Assembly: GCA_030448225.1 (NCBI GenBank)
Contig: JAUJNJ010000091.1
Coordinates: 1-18,903 of the forward strand
DNA length: 18,903 nucleotides
Reading direction: 5' to 3'
Source of the DNA: Phycisphaerae bacterium
GTDB taxonomy: Bacteria > Planctomycetota > Phycisphaerae > Tepidisphaerales > Tepidisphaeraceae
The notes below the pieces were generated by a model. The model ran no database searches and was not told the DNA's origin. It saw only the letters and a program-made list of their open reading frames with translations. The translations under genes and the position numbers were made by a program. Positions 1 through 9,682 of this stretch are shown piece after piece (position 1 is the first letter of the stretch; each line of letters begins with the position of its first letter).

Positions 1-2801
<2,801 letters not shown>

Positions 2802-2828
2802 GGTTGCTCGGACCCGAGTGCGTCGTCG

Positions 2829-2857
2829 CCCGCCCGAACCGAAGAACCGGGGGCGGG
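2829..2857 (-). promoter_or_regulatory. Hairpin in the putative aconitase leader
   Basis: CCCGCCC at 2829-2835 pairs with GGGCGGG at 2851-2857. An inner CCG/CGG pair (2839-2841 with 2848-2850) extends the stem. It lies between the candidate promoter and the acnA start, about 28 bases upstream of the ATG. No CAGUGN loop of an iron-responsive element is present, so any role in aconitase regulation is speculative. Confidence 0.3.
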
Positions 2858-2866
2858 AAACGCCGG

Positions 2867-2895
2867 ATGGTACGCGCCGCGGCGGGTCGCCTCAA
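2867..2895 (-). promoter_or_regulatory. Candidate sigma-70 promoter of acnA
   Basis: On the minus strand, TTGAGG (2895-2890) and TACCAT (2872-2867) are separated by 17 bases, which is a reasonable -35/-10 pair. Transcription would start near 2860, giving a leader of about 58 bases that contains the 2829-2857 hairpin. The rest of the 195-base gap between acnA and the upstream gene shows nothing else. Confidence 0.35.
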
Positions 2896-2996
2896 GGCGG
2901 TGCGGGTGCGTCGCCGGGTCAACGGCGCGAATCTACGGCACGCCGAGCAGTGCGGATGGCGTCTGGCCGCGGTGACCTTGGCGGCCGCGGCTATTC

Positions 2997-3878
2997 CTAC
3001 GACGCGCGCAGGCTGAGTACCCACGCCCGCCATTCCTGCTCGAACCTGGCGAGGGATTCCGGCGCGATGAGTTCGCGCAGCGTCTTCAGCCCCTGCGGGT
3101 CATCCTTCGCCGATGCACGAAAGCGGCCGTAGTAGTCTTTCAGCAGCCCCTTTTCCTGCAGGTACATCAGCAGGTACCGCGCGTGGGCGTAGTTCATCCC
3201 GACGCGATTGTCGCCGTAGAAGTTCGGGTCTTGGATCAAGTCCTCCAGCGGGCGGAGCGTTCGCTCCTGGACCGCTTTCCGCAGCGGCGGCAGGCGCCAG
3301 TTGACGTGGCCCTTGATCGTGTCGCCGTCGAGGCTGCACTGCTCGTAAAGGCTGGCGAGGCCCTCGTTGAACCAGTCCGGGCAGGCGGGGAAGTCGGGGG
3401 CCATCAGGGCGTGGACCATCTCGTGCACGAGCGTGCCGGTGCCGGTGCGGATGTTCATCAGCATCACGTTCTCGCGCCGGCGGTAGAACCCGAAGTGCGG
3501 CACGTCGTCGTCGCCGAACCATTTTTTCGCCAGCCGCTTGTACGACCCCGGGCTCTCGAACAGCAGGATAAGCACCGGCTCGGGAGCCTCGGTCTTGAAG
3601 TACGTCGCGCGCAGCGCCCGCGCTGCGGCGACGACCGTGCCGTCGGCGTAGCGGCGCACTTGGGCGGGGGAGCCGTCGCCGGCGACGAGGAACGGCGGCG
3701 CGACCACCGTGTTAAACTGTTCCGCCACGAACCGCTCCTTCCACGCCGCCCGGAGCGACTCGGTCTTCTGCCGAATGGATGGCGACGGAGCCACCGCTGG
3801 CGAGCGGGGCGACGCGGGGGCGGCGGCCACGAGTGCGAGCAGCGCGACCGATAGCAAGCGGGTGTGGCGCATACTCAT
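2997..3878 (-). CDS. Secreted HExxH metallopeptidase-like protein (gluzincin type)
   Basis: This 293-residue protein begins with a signal peptide (MSMRHTRLLSVALLALVAAAP, cleavage probably near residues 20-24), so it should act outside the cytoplasm. The zinc-peptidase signature HEMVH is at residues 152-156 and is followed by NEGLA at 171-175. This is the spacing seen in gluzincin-like DUF1570/peptidase-MA-like proteins, with His152, His156 and Glu172 as predicted zinc ligands and Glu153 as catalytic base. The C-terminal half (NYAHARYLLMYLQEKG, then YYGRFRA) fits the helical tail of that group. Start at 3878 or 3872 (MSM or M) cannot be separated; an upstream in-frame extension to 4334 lacks family features and crosses the divergent intergenic region. 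It is in the same orientation as acnA but 195 bases away, so probably a separate unit. The substrate is unknown. Confidence 0.85.
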   Translation of the reverse strand: MSMRHTRLLSVALLALVAAAPASPRSPAVAPSPSIRQKTESLRAAWKERFVAEQFNTVVAPPFLVAGDGSPAQVRRYADGTVVAAARALRATYFKTEAPEPVLILLFESPGSYKRLAKKWFGDDDVPHFGFYRRRENVMLMNIRTGTGTLVHEMVHALMAPDFPACPDWFNEGLASLYEQCSLDGDTIKGHVNWRLPPLRKAVQERTLRPLEDLIQDPNFYGDNRVGMNYAHARYLLMYLQEKGLLKDYYGRFRASAKDDPQGLKTLRELIAPESLARFEQEWRAWVLSLRAS

Positions 3879-4031
3879 TAGACGCCCGACCGACCGCCGA
3901 GTTGTGACCGGTGTGTTTCTGCCTCCGATGAGAGGCGCGTGGCCCACTGGTAGTCGCCTGCGGTTCTCAACCAAGGCCGTGAGCGGCCGCGGAAGCAGAC
4001 GCTCTGGCGACGAGCGGCCTTCGGGCTCCGG

Positions 4032-4061
4032 TTGATCCGCCGGCAAGACCGCTCGTATGCT
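4032..4061 (+). promoter_or_regulatory. Candidate promoter of the EamA transporter gene
   Basis: TTGATC (4032-4037) and TATGCT (4056-4061) are 18 bases apart. The -10 overlaps an upstream ATG at 4057, so transcription from here (start near 4069) would exclude that codon and favour translation from 4078 or 4102. The rest of the divergent gap from 3879 holds no recognisable site. Confidence 0.4.
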
Positions 4062-4077
4062 GCCCGGCCGCCGGGCG

Positions 4078-5082
4078 ATGGACTCACCCGCCGGCGGCAC
4101 GATGAACTCCGACCCCACCATCACCCTGTCGCCGCTGCCGCTGGAAACCCGCGGCCCACGCCCCGCCGTCGGGCGCGGGCTGGGCATCGTCATGCTGATG
4201 ACGGCGGCGGTGCTGTGGAGCGTCAGCGGCGTGGCGGTCCGCGTGGCGGGGATGGACCCGATCGCATTCGCGTTCTTTCGCTCGCTGGCGGCCGCCCTCG
4301 CGATGCTGCCGCTGATCCCGCTCGGCCGCGGCAACCGCCCGCGGGCGTGGCCGATGGCGGCGAGCGTCGTGCTGTCGGCGACGGTCTACGCGCTGCTCAT
4401 CCTCTCGATGAGCGTCTCCACGTCCGGCACCGGCATCCTGCTGCAGTACACCGGGCCGATCTTCTGCGCGCTCTTCGCCTGGCTGGCGCAGGGGCGGACG
4501 ATCGGCCGGCAGACGGCGGTCGCGATGTCGGTCGCGTTCGCAGGGATCGCCGTGATGATCTGGGGCGGGTGGCAGCCCGAAAACTGGGTGGGGCCGGTAG
4601 CGGGCCTCGTTTCCGGCGTGGCGTTCGGTGCGCTGATCCTCGTGCTCGACTACAACGACCGCGCCGCCGGCGGCGTGAACCCGTTCCTCGTCGTGATGCT
4701 GAACAACGCCGGCACCGCGCTGATCCTGTTGCCGCTGTGTTTGTTGGCCGGCACGCTGCTGAACGTCACGCCGCGCCAACTGCTCATTGTCGGCCTCACC
4801 GGCGTGATTCAACTCGCGATCCCGTACGTGTTGTTCCAACTCGCCCTGCGGCGGGTGCGGCCGGTCGACGCGTCACTCCTGATCCTGCTGGAACCCGTGC
4901 TGAACCCCGTGTGGGTCGGCTTGGCCACCGGTGAGGTGCCGCCGTGGTCGACGCTCGTCGGCGGCGCGGCGATCCTCGCGGCGATGGTAATCGAGGCGGT
5001 GAAGATCGAGCGGGAAGGGACGACGGTGATGGAGCAAGACGAACGTTCAACGTCCGACGTCCAACGCCCAACGTCCAAGTGA
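4078..5082 (+). CDS. EamA/DMT-family transporter
   Basis: This is a ten-helix membrane protein of the drug/metabolite transporter superfamily with two EamA repeats. The first repeat starts at GIVMLMTAAVLWSVSGVAVR and the second at VGPVAGLVSGVAFGALILVL. The helix ending in ALRRVRPVDASLLILLEPVL is typical of the family. Members export amino acids or other small metabolites, but the substrate cannot be read from sequence. Three in-frame starts exist: 4057, 4078 and 4102. I prefer 4078 because a candidate -10 covers 4057, though 4102 (MNSDPTITLS) is equally possible; no Shine-Dalgarno helps. The last 14 or so residues (ERSTSDVQRPTSK) are the translation of a tandem heptamer DNA repeat, so the natural C-terminus was probably shorter and the repeat has supplied the present stop. 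Confidence 0.88.
   Translation: MDSPAGGTMNSDPTITLSPLPLETRGPRPAVGRGLGIVMLMTAAVLWSVSGVAVRVAGMDPIAFAFFRSLAAALAMLPLIPLGRGNRPRAWPMAASVVLSATVYALLILSMSVSTSGTGILLQYTGPIFCALFAWLAQGRTIGRQTAVAMSVAFAGIAVMIWGGWQPENWVGPVAGLVSGVAFGALILVLDYNDRAAGGVNPFLVVMLNNAGTALILLPLCLLAGTLLNVTPRQLLIVGLTGVIQLAIPYVLFQLALRRVRPVDASLLILLEPVLNPVWVGLATGEVPPWSTLVGGAAILAAMVIEAVKIEREGTTVMEQDERSTSDVQRPTSK
5040..5078. repeat. Tandem heptamer array, copy 1 (inside the 3' end of the transporter gene)
   Basis: Five imperfect 7-base units plus four extra bases: CGAACGT, TCAACGT, CCGACGT, CCAACGC, CCAACGT, CCAA. The reverse complement reads as ACGTTGG-type units. It is the inverted partner of the array at 6163-6197. From memory, ORFs encoding peptides such as DVQRPTSNVQ from similar DNA are widespread in planctomycete and verrucomicrobial genomes, which suggests a dispersed repeat family. 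Confidence 0.85.
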
Positions 5083-5115
5083 GAGTTGGCGATCGTCGCC
5101 TACGAGTCGATCCCG

Positions 5116-5135
5116 CCGCTTGCGGCTTCGCAACC
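5116..5135. repeat. REP-like palindromic repeat (CCGCTTGCGG family), copy 1
   Basis: CCGCTTGCGGCTTCGCAACC contains the hairpin TTGCG-GCTT-CGCAA at 5120-5133. Related CCGCTTGCGG-type sequences occur at 9869-9892, 17414-17435 and 17517-17540, all intergenic. It lies between the transporter stop and the ATPase gene and may act in transcript ending, although no T-run follows. Confidence 0.6.
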
Positions 5136-5172
5136 AACCGGCGTCGCCCGCGCGAGGACAAGACCGAAACCG

Positions 5173-5180
5173 TATATGCT
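5173..5180 (+). promoter_or_regulatory. Candidate -10 element (TATATGCT) upstream of the ATPase gene
   Basis: TATATGCT follows ACCG, resembling the contexts of TATGCT at 4056 and TATACT at 7456. No good -35 is visible. It would give a leader of about 70 bases, so unlike the neighbouring genes this one has room for its strong ribosome binding site. Confidence 0.3.
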
Positions 5181-5259
5181 CTCGTGCGTCCCCGTGCGCC
5201 CGGCGCGTGACCCCAGTAGTTGAACGTCGGTCCACTCTATTGCCGGAGGAAGAAATTCA

Positions 5260-6063
5260 GTGGCGCGGCGACACAAGAGCAAGCCCGGCCCGTACCTTCG
5301 GTACCTCGAACTCGACCGGGATAGCATCCCGGACGCGGGCGGGTTCCCATTTGACCTGCCCGCCGTCCGCGGGCTGGCGGAGCCGCTGGCGTTCCACCCG
5401 CGCGTCACGTTCCTCGTCGGCGAGAACGGGTCCGGCAAGTCGACGCTGATGGAGGCCATTGCGGTCGGGTGCCGCCTGAACCCGGAGGGCGGCAGCCGGA
5501 ACTTCAACTTCGCCACCCGGGCGTCCCATTCGCCGCTCGACAAGCACGTCTGGCTCGCCCGAACCGGGGCGATGCCGGCCGACGTTTACTTCCTGCGGGC
5601 CGAGAGCTTCTACAACGTCGCCTCGGAGATCGAGCGGCTGGATAGGGAGCCAAGCGACGGGTCGCTCATCGGGGCGTACGGCGGGCGGTCCCTGCACGAG
5701 CAGTCGCACGGGGAATCTTTCTTCGCCCTGTTCCAGAACCGTTTCCGCGGCAACGGCCTCTACCTCATGGACGAGCCGGAGGCGGCGCTGTCGCCGACGC
5801 GGCAGATCCACTTCCTCCGCCTGCTGCACGACTTCGTCCGCCAAGGCTGCCAGTTCGTCATCGCCACCCACTCGCCGATCATCCTGGCGTACCCCGACGC
5901 GACGATCTTCCAGTTGGACGGCGGCGGCGTGCGGCCCGTGGCCTATACCGACACCGACCATTACCTCGTCACCCGGGGATTCCTGGCCAACCCCCAGCGG
6001 TCGCTCGCCGAGCTGCTGGCCGACGAACCTGACGGCTCAACGGGCGTGCCTCCGGAGCCGTGA
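5260..6063 (+). CDS. Stand-alone ABC/RecF-type predicted ATPase (COG3910-like)
   Basis: This soluble ATPase of 267 residues starts at GTG (MARRHKSKPG), preceded by GGAGGA at 5245-5250 with nine bases of spacing, one of the clearest ribosome binding sites in the window. The N-terminus YLRYLELDRDSI is followed by Walker A GENGSGKS (54-61), an ABC-signature-like SHGES (149-153), Walker B LYLMDEPE (167-174) and the H-loop ATHSP (His204). Order and length match the small predicted ATPases grouped as COG3910, which are related to SMC/RecF-type ABC ATPases and lack membrane segments. Their cellular role is not established. It stands alone, convergent with sucC, and is flanked by inverted heptamer arrays at 5040-5078 and 6163-6197, which may mark a cassette. 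No nuclease or partner gene lies next to it, so a defence function is not supported. Confidence 0.88.
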   Translation: MARRHKSKPGPYLRYLELDRDSIPDAGGFPFDLPAVRGLAEPLAFHPRVTFLVGENGSGKSTLMEAIAVGCRLNPEGGSRNFNFATRASHSPLDKHVWLARTGAMPADVYFLRAESFYNVASEIERLDREPSDGSLIGAYGGRSLHEQSHGESFFALFQNRFRGNGLYLMDEPEAALSPTRQIHFLRLLHDFVRQGCQFVIATHSPIILAYPDATIFQLDGGGVRPVAYTDTDHYLVTRGFLANPQRSLAELLADEPDGSTGVPPEP

Positions 6064-6162
6064 TCTCACAGGCCACAGGCACCTTCGTAAGGGGTCGTTG
6101 CCACGCGTAGATCGATGTGCCGTGCGATCCCCTCTCTCTGACATGCATGTTCCGAACACTGA

Positions 6163-6197
6163 ACGTTGGACGTTGAGCGTCGGACGTTGGACGTTCG
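6163..6197. repeat. Tandem heptamer array, copy 2
   Basis: Five 7-base units in a row: ACGTTGG, ACGTTGA, GCGTCGG, ACGTTGG, ACGTTCG. It is the inverted counterpart of the array at 5040-5078, about 1.1 kb away. It lies in the 149-base gap between the convergent ATPase and sucC genes, 16 bases beyond the sucC stop. Nothing else is recognisable in that gap. Confidence 0.85.
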
Positions 6198-6212
6198 CCT
6201 TTTCCCCTTACC

Positions 6213-7391
6213 TCAAGCCGCCTTCCCCACCGCCGCCACGACCTTCTGCGCGGCGTCGGTCAGGTCCGTCGCGGCGATGAGCGTGGGCAGTTCGCTCTTC
6301 GCGTTGTTGAGGATCACGCGGGCCTTGTCGACGTTCGTCCCTTCGAGCCGCACGACGACCGGGACCTTGAAGCCGATCTCGCGGCCGGCGGTGACGAGGG
6401 CCTCGGCGATCAGGTCGCACTTGGCGATGCCGCCGAAGATGTTGACGAGGATCCCCTCGACCTTCTCGTCGCTCAGGATGATCTTGAACGCCTCGATCGC
6501 CCCCTCGGCCGTCACGCCGCCGCCGACGTCGAGGAAGTTGGCCGGCTCGGCGCCGTGGAGCTTGATGATGTCCATCGTCGCCATCGCCAGCCCCGCCCCG
6601 TTGACGAGGCAGCCGATGTTCCCGTCGAGCGCGATGTAGTTGAGGCTCGCCTTGTGCGCCCGCACGTCCAGCGGCTTCTCCTGGCTCTCGTCGGCCATCG
6701 CCTCCAAATCCTTGTGGCGGAACAGCGCGTTGTCGTCGAAGTTGAACTTCGCGTCCAGCGCCAGGAGTTGGCCGTCCTTGCTGACGACGAGCGGGTTGAT
6801 CTCGGCGAGCGAGGCGTCGGTCCGCTGGAACGCCTTGGCGAGGTTCGTGATGATCTTGGCCGCCTCGCGGGCCTGCTTGTCCTTGAAGCCGAGCTTGTAC
6901 GCCAGCTCCATCGCCTGGAACGGCAGCAGCCCGAGCAGCGGGTGCAGCGGCTGCTTCAGGACCTTCTCGGGGCTCTTCTTCGCGACCTCCTCGATGTCCA
7001 TCCCGCCCTCGGCCGAGGCGATGAGCGTGGACGTGTTGTTCGTGCGGTCGAGCGTGATCGCGACGTAATACTCCTTGGCGATGTCGACGCCCGGCGCGAC
7101 GATCAGCACCGACACCGGCACGCCCTCGGGGCCGGTCTGGTAGCTCACCATGCGGTTGCCGAGCATGAACTTCGCGGCGTCGCGGGCCTCGTCGGCGCTC
7201 TTGCAGAGCTTCACGAACCCCGCCTTGCCGCGGCCGCCGGCGTAGACCTGGGCCTTCACCACGCACATCGCCGCGCCGAACTTCGCGAACGCCGCCGCGG
7301 CTTCCTCGGGCGTGCGCACGACCTCGGCCGGCGGGACCGGGATGCCGGCTTCGGACAGGATCTGACGCGCCTGGTATTCGTGGATCTTCAT
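6213..7391 (-). CDS. sucC: Succinyl-CoA synthetase (ADP-forming) beta subunit
   Basis: SucC is the nucleotide-binding and CoA-ligase beta chain that works with SucD to convert succinyl-CoA to succinate with ATP or GTP formation in the TCA cycle. The 392-residue protein starts [20 protein letters not shown] and is close to E. coli SucC (388) in length and order. It has an ATP-grasp domain with [11 protein letters not shown] and [11 protein letters not shown], then the CoA-ligase domain with [47 protein letters not shown] and [10 protein letters not shown]. The usual GGRGKAGGVK has Phe for the second Gly, a mild change. The partner sucD, often directly downstream, is absent: the downstream neighbour is a convergent ATPase gene. 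A promoter with almost no leader precedes it. Confidence 0.97.
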   Translation of the reverse strand: MKIHEYQARQILSEAGIPVPPAEVVRTPEEAAAAFAKFGAAMCVVKAQVYAGGRGKAGFVKLCKSADEARDAAKFMLGNRMVSYQTGPEGVPVSVLIVAPGVDIAKEYYVAITLDRTNNTSTLIASAEGGMDIEEVAKKSPEKVLKQPLHPLLGLLPFQAMELAYKLGFKDKQAREAAKIITNLAKAFQRTDASLAEINPLVVSKDGQLLALDAKFNFDDNALFRHKDLEAMADESQEKPLDVRAHKASLNYIALDGNIGCLVNGAGLAMATMDIIKLHGAEPANFLDVGGGVTAEGAIEAFKIILSDEKVEGILVNIFGGIAKCDLIAEALVTAGREIGFKVPVVVRLEGTNVDKARVILNNAKSELPTLIAATDLTDAAQKVVAAVGKAA

Positions 7392-7400
7392 GGGCGGGCG

Positions 7401-7429
7401 AGTGTAAACGCCGAGGTTGCCGGAGACAA
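7401..7429 (-). promoter_or_regulatory. Candidate sigma-70 promoter of sucC, nearly leaderless
   Basis: On the minus strand TTGTCT (7429-7424) and TACACT (7406-7401) are exactly 17 bases apart. The predicted transcription start falls near 7394, three to four bases before the sucC ATG at 7391, and no Shine-Dalgarno is present. The transcript would therefore be essentially leaderless. Confidence 0.5.
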
Positions 7430-7455
7430 CGTCGACCCGTCCGCACGGAAACCGC

Positions 7456-7461
7456 TATACT
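7456..7461 (+). promoter_or_regulatory. Candidate -10 element of the 78-aa gene, leaderless
   Basis: TATACT sits seven bases before the ATG at 7469, so transcription should begin at or beside the start codon. The -35 region is weak (around 7432-7438). It is divergent from the sucC promoter within the same 77-base gap. Confidence 0.45.
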
Positions 7462-7468
7462 GCAGAAC

Positions 7469-7705
7469 ATGACGGTGCAGACCTTCAAAGAGGTATTGAC
7501 GCGGTGCCCGTTCCAGCCGGTGCGGCTCGTCCTGTCCAGCGGAAATTCATACGAGATCCGCCACCCGGAGATGGCGCTCCTGACGCGCACGGACATCCTC
7601 GTCGGCACCGGTGTGGCAGGCGACGGCGTGCCCGCGGAGTTCAAGATCCTGTCGCTCTTGCATGTCACGGCGATCGAGCCGATCGAGACGCCGAACGCCG
7701 CGTGA
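7469..7705 (+). CDS. Small conserved hypothetical protein (78 aa)
   Basis: The protein begins [20 protein letters not shown] and contains [18 protein letters not shown]. The pattern of PFQP, then a short strand, a G-x-x-Y-E-I-R-HPE turn and a hydrophobic strand resembles small (70-90 aa) uncharacterised proteins that I associate with planctomycete genomes. It has no signal peptide, membrane segment or cysteine pair, and looks like a compact beta-rich domain. I know no function for it. It is the first gene of a run with queC (50-base gap) and the membrane-protein gene. Start choice is supported by the TATACT box immediately upstream. Confidence 0.75.
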   Translation: MTVQTFKEVLTRCPFQPVRLVLSSGNSYEIRHPEMALLTRTDILVGTGVAGDGVPAEFKILSLLHVTAIEPIETPNAA

Positions 7706-7755
7706 TCCCTCCAAGGGGACGACGATCCTTTCTGAAGAAGGAACTGCGAGTCTGC

Positions 7756-8649
7756 ATGAAGGGAAGGACCACGTTCACCCGCGAAGAGGCCGAACAGATT
7801 CGCTCGCTGCTTCACGAAACGCGAAATGCACCCCGGCCCCTACAGAAGCAGTTGAGGCGCCAACTTCGGGATCTGGGCTTTTTCATCACCGAGTTGAGGG
7901 GCACCGGGCGAGCGTTTGGGCCACCGGATTTCGACGAGTTGATCGACACTGGTCGAGTCAAGATCGTTGCCACAGACGGCCGCCCCGCCGTCGTCCTCTC
8001 CAGCGGCGGCCTCGATAGCACGACCTGCCTCGCGATCGCCTGCGCCGACGGCTTCGCGCCGCTCTACTCGCTCAGCTTCGATTACGGCCAACGCCACCGG
8101 TTCGAACTCGAAGCCGCCGCGCGGGTGGCGCGGGTGTACGGCGTGGCCGAGCACCGCGTCATCTCGATCGACCTGCGCCAATTCGGGAAGAGCGCGCTGA
8201 CGGCCGAGATCGACGTGCCGAAGGACCGCAGCGAGGCGGCCATGGGCGCCGACGTGCCGATCACCTACGTCCCCGCGCGCAACACGATCTTCCTGAGCTA
8301 CGCGCTGGCGTGGGCCGAGGTGCTCGGCGTCCGCGACGTGTTCATCGGCGTCAACGCGGTCGACTACAGCGGCTACCCCGACTGCCGGCCCGAGTTCGTC
8401 GCCGCGTTCCAGGAGGCCGCCCGGCGCGGCACCACGATGACCGCCTTCACGGTCCACGCGCCGCTGATCACGCTGAGCAAGGCCGAGATCATCCGCCGCG
8501 GCGTCGCGATCGGCGTCGACTACGGCCTCACGCACAGTTGCTACGACCCCGGCCCCACCGGCGCGGCGTGCGGCCGCTGCGACAGCTGCCTGTTGCGGAA
8601 GTACGGTTTCGCCGAAGCGGGCGTCGCGGACCCCACCCGGTACGACTGA
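7756..8649 (+). CDS. queC: QueC (7-cyano-7-deazaguanine synthase) with fused N-terminal domain
   Basis: QueC makes preQ0 from 7-carboxy-7-deazaguanine, ammonia and ATP on the way to queuosine in tRNA or deazaguanine in DNA. Residues from about 76 on are a full QueC: PP-loop SGGLDSTT (83-90), [31 protein letters not shown], and the zinc site Cys262, Cys272, Cys275, Cys278 (CGRCDSC). The total of 297 residues exceeds the usual 220-235. Residues 1-70 ([19 protein letters not shown] ... [12 protein letters not shown] ... [13 protein letters not shown]) resemble a separate family of small, uncharacterised, mostly helical proteins, joined by about five residues with no stop between. No ATG or GTG lies near the QueC boundary; a TTG at 7939 (residue 62) is the only plausible internal start. 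The other preQ0 genes (queD, queE, folE) are not in the window. Confidence 0.93.
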   Translation: MKGRTTFTREEAEQIRSLLHETRNAPRPLQKQLRRQLRDLGFFITELRGTGRAFGPPDFDELIDTGRVKIVATDGRPAVVLSSGGLDSTTCLAIACADGFAPLYSLSFDYGQRHRFELEAAARVARVYGVAEHRVISIDLRQFGKSALTAEIDVPKDRSEAAMGADVPITYVPARNTIFLSYALAWAEVLGVRDVFIGVNAVDYSGYPDCRPEFVAAFQEAARRGTTMTAFTVHAPLITLSKAEIIRRGVAIGVDYGLTHSCYDPGPTGAACGRCDSCLLRKYGFAEAGVADPTRYD

Positions 8650-8680
8650 CAACGTCTCAAACATCGGGATTGACTTCCGC

Positions 8681-9682
8681 ATGCGAAGACGATCCCGTAT
8701 CGGCGTGCAAACTCCGCCACCGCTACCCGCGGCTGAATCGTCGGCGGTCTACGTCGCCGCCCCGAGGTCCGCCCAAAAGGCCGCCTGGCTTTTCATCGCG
8801 TCGGCCTCGCTCGTGGCCGTGGCGGCCGTGGGCTTCTTCATCGCCCTGCGGCTCCCCGAGAACGTGCTTCGCCTGCACGCGACGACGACGCTTCCGATGA
8901 TCGGCGCATTCTCCTGCCTGGGCGCCGCCTTCACCCTGTGGCGCTCGCCCCGTGAGGTGCGCTTGACGCCCGCCGGGGTGTCCGTCAGCTATGCGAACCG
9001 CACCGACGAGTTTCCATGGGATCAGATCGCTCTGGCCGCCAAGGCCGACACGGGAATGAGCGGCGGCAAGGCGCTCAAACTGTACGACGGTGCCGGGCGG
9101 GTCCTGGCAAAGCTGAGCGACAACCTCATCGGCTTTGATGACCTGGCCCGCGCGCTCGACGCCCGCCTCGCCGCCCGGCCGCACGTCCGAGCGTCAACGG
9201 TGACCGCCTCGCACTCGCGGAAACGAGCCGCTTTGCTGGCGCTCGGCGGGATGGCCGCGCTCGCGCTGGCCGGCGCGAACGGCTGGCTCGCGTACGACGA
9301 CGCCCGCGCGGCACGCCTCCTCCGCGAGGCAGCCGTCGCCGGCGAGGCGATCATCGTTCGCAAGTTCATCGCGCCCGACCGTCGGACGCACCGCATCGAA
9401 TTTCGCGTGGCCGACGTCGCCGACGCGCCGCTGGAAAACGTAGAGTTCGACCGAATCCTCTGGGCCGTAGTAGCGGAGGGCCAGCGGCTCCCCGCACGGT
9501 ACGTGCCCGCCGAGCCGGGGATCAGTCGACTCGAGATGGGCCAAATCGATGCCGAGCCGATGTCGCCGACGATGCAAGTTGTCGGCTCGGTCTTCGTCGG
9601 CCTGCTGGGGTTGGCGTTGGTCGTCGCGTCGGTGCTCGAGTGGCGCAAAGGCCGTCCCACCGCACGTGCGACTCAGCGTTGA
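8681..9682 (+). CDS. Four-helix membrane protein, PH-like and DUF3592-like segments, function unknown
   Basis: This 333-residue protein has predicted transmembrane helices at about 34-57, 68-86, 182-205 and 298-318. Between helices 2 and 3 (89-165) a beta-rich stretch, REVRLTPAGVSVSYANRTDEFPWDQI, resembles bacterial PH-like domains. Between helices 3 and 4 (218-290), GEAIIVRKFI ... LPARYVPAEPG resembles DUF3592-type extracytoplasmic segments, where V-x-Y-x-P-x-x-P is usual. Both resemblances are by eye. The ATG follows the queC stop by 31 bases, so it may share its transcript, but no functional link is evident. There is no Shine-Dalgarno. It converges on the ABC gene at 9934. Confidence 0.8.
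   Translation: MRRRSRIGVQTPPPLPAAESSAVYVAAPRSAQKAAWLFIASASLVAVAAVGFFIALRLPENVLRLHATTTLPMIGAFSCLGAAFTLWRSPREVRLTPAGVSVSYANRTDEFPWDQIALAAKADTGMSGGKALKLYDGAGRVLAKLSDNLIGFDDLARALDARLAARPHVRASTVTASHSRKRAALLALGGMAALALAGANGWLAYDDARAARLLREAAVAGEAIIVRKFIAPDRRTHRIEFRVADVADAPLENVEFDRILWAVVAEGQRLPARYVPAEPGISRLEMGQIDAEPMSPTMQVVGSVFVGLLGLALVVASVLEWRKGRPTARATQR

Noticed and set aside
2829..2857. The aconitase leader hairpin as an iron-responsive element.
   Set aside because: It lacks the bulged C and CAGUGN loop that define such elements.
2997..4334. The metallopeptidase frame extended to an upstream start at 4334.
   Set aside because: The extension crosses the divergent gap and runs antisense through the transporter gene; a normal signal peptide begins at 3878/3872.
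5260..6063. The ATPase as part of a defence system.
   Set aside because: Small ABC/RecF-type ATPases occur in some defence loci, but no nuclease, toxin or other partner lies beside it, and one gene is not enough.
6208..7815. A 535-codon minus-strand frame overlapping sucC.
   Set aside because: It covers sucC in another frame and gives an Arg/Gly/Pro-rich product. The 392-codon frame is unmistakably SucC.
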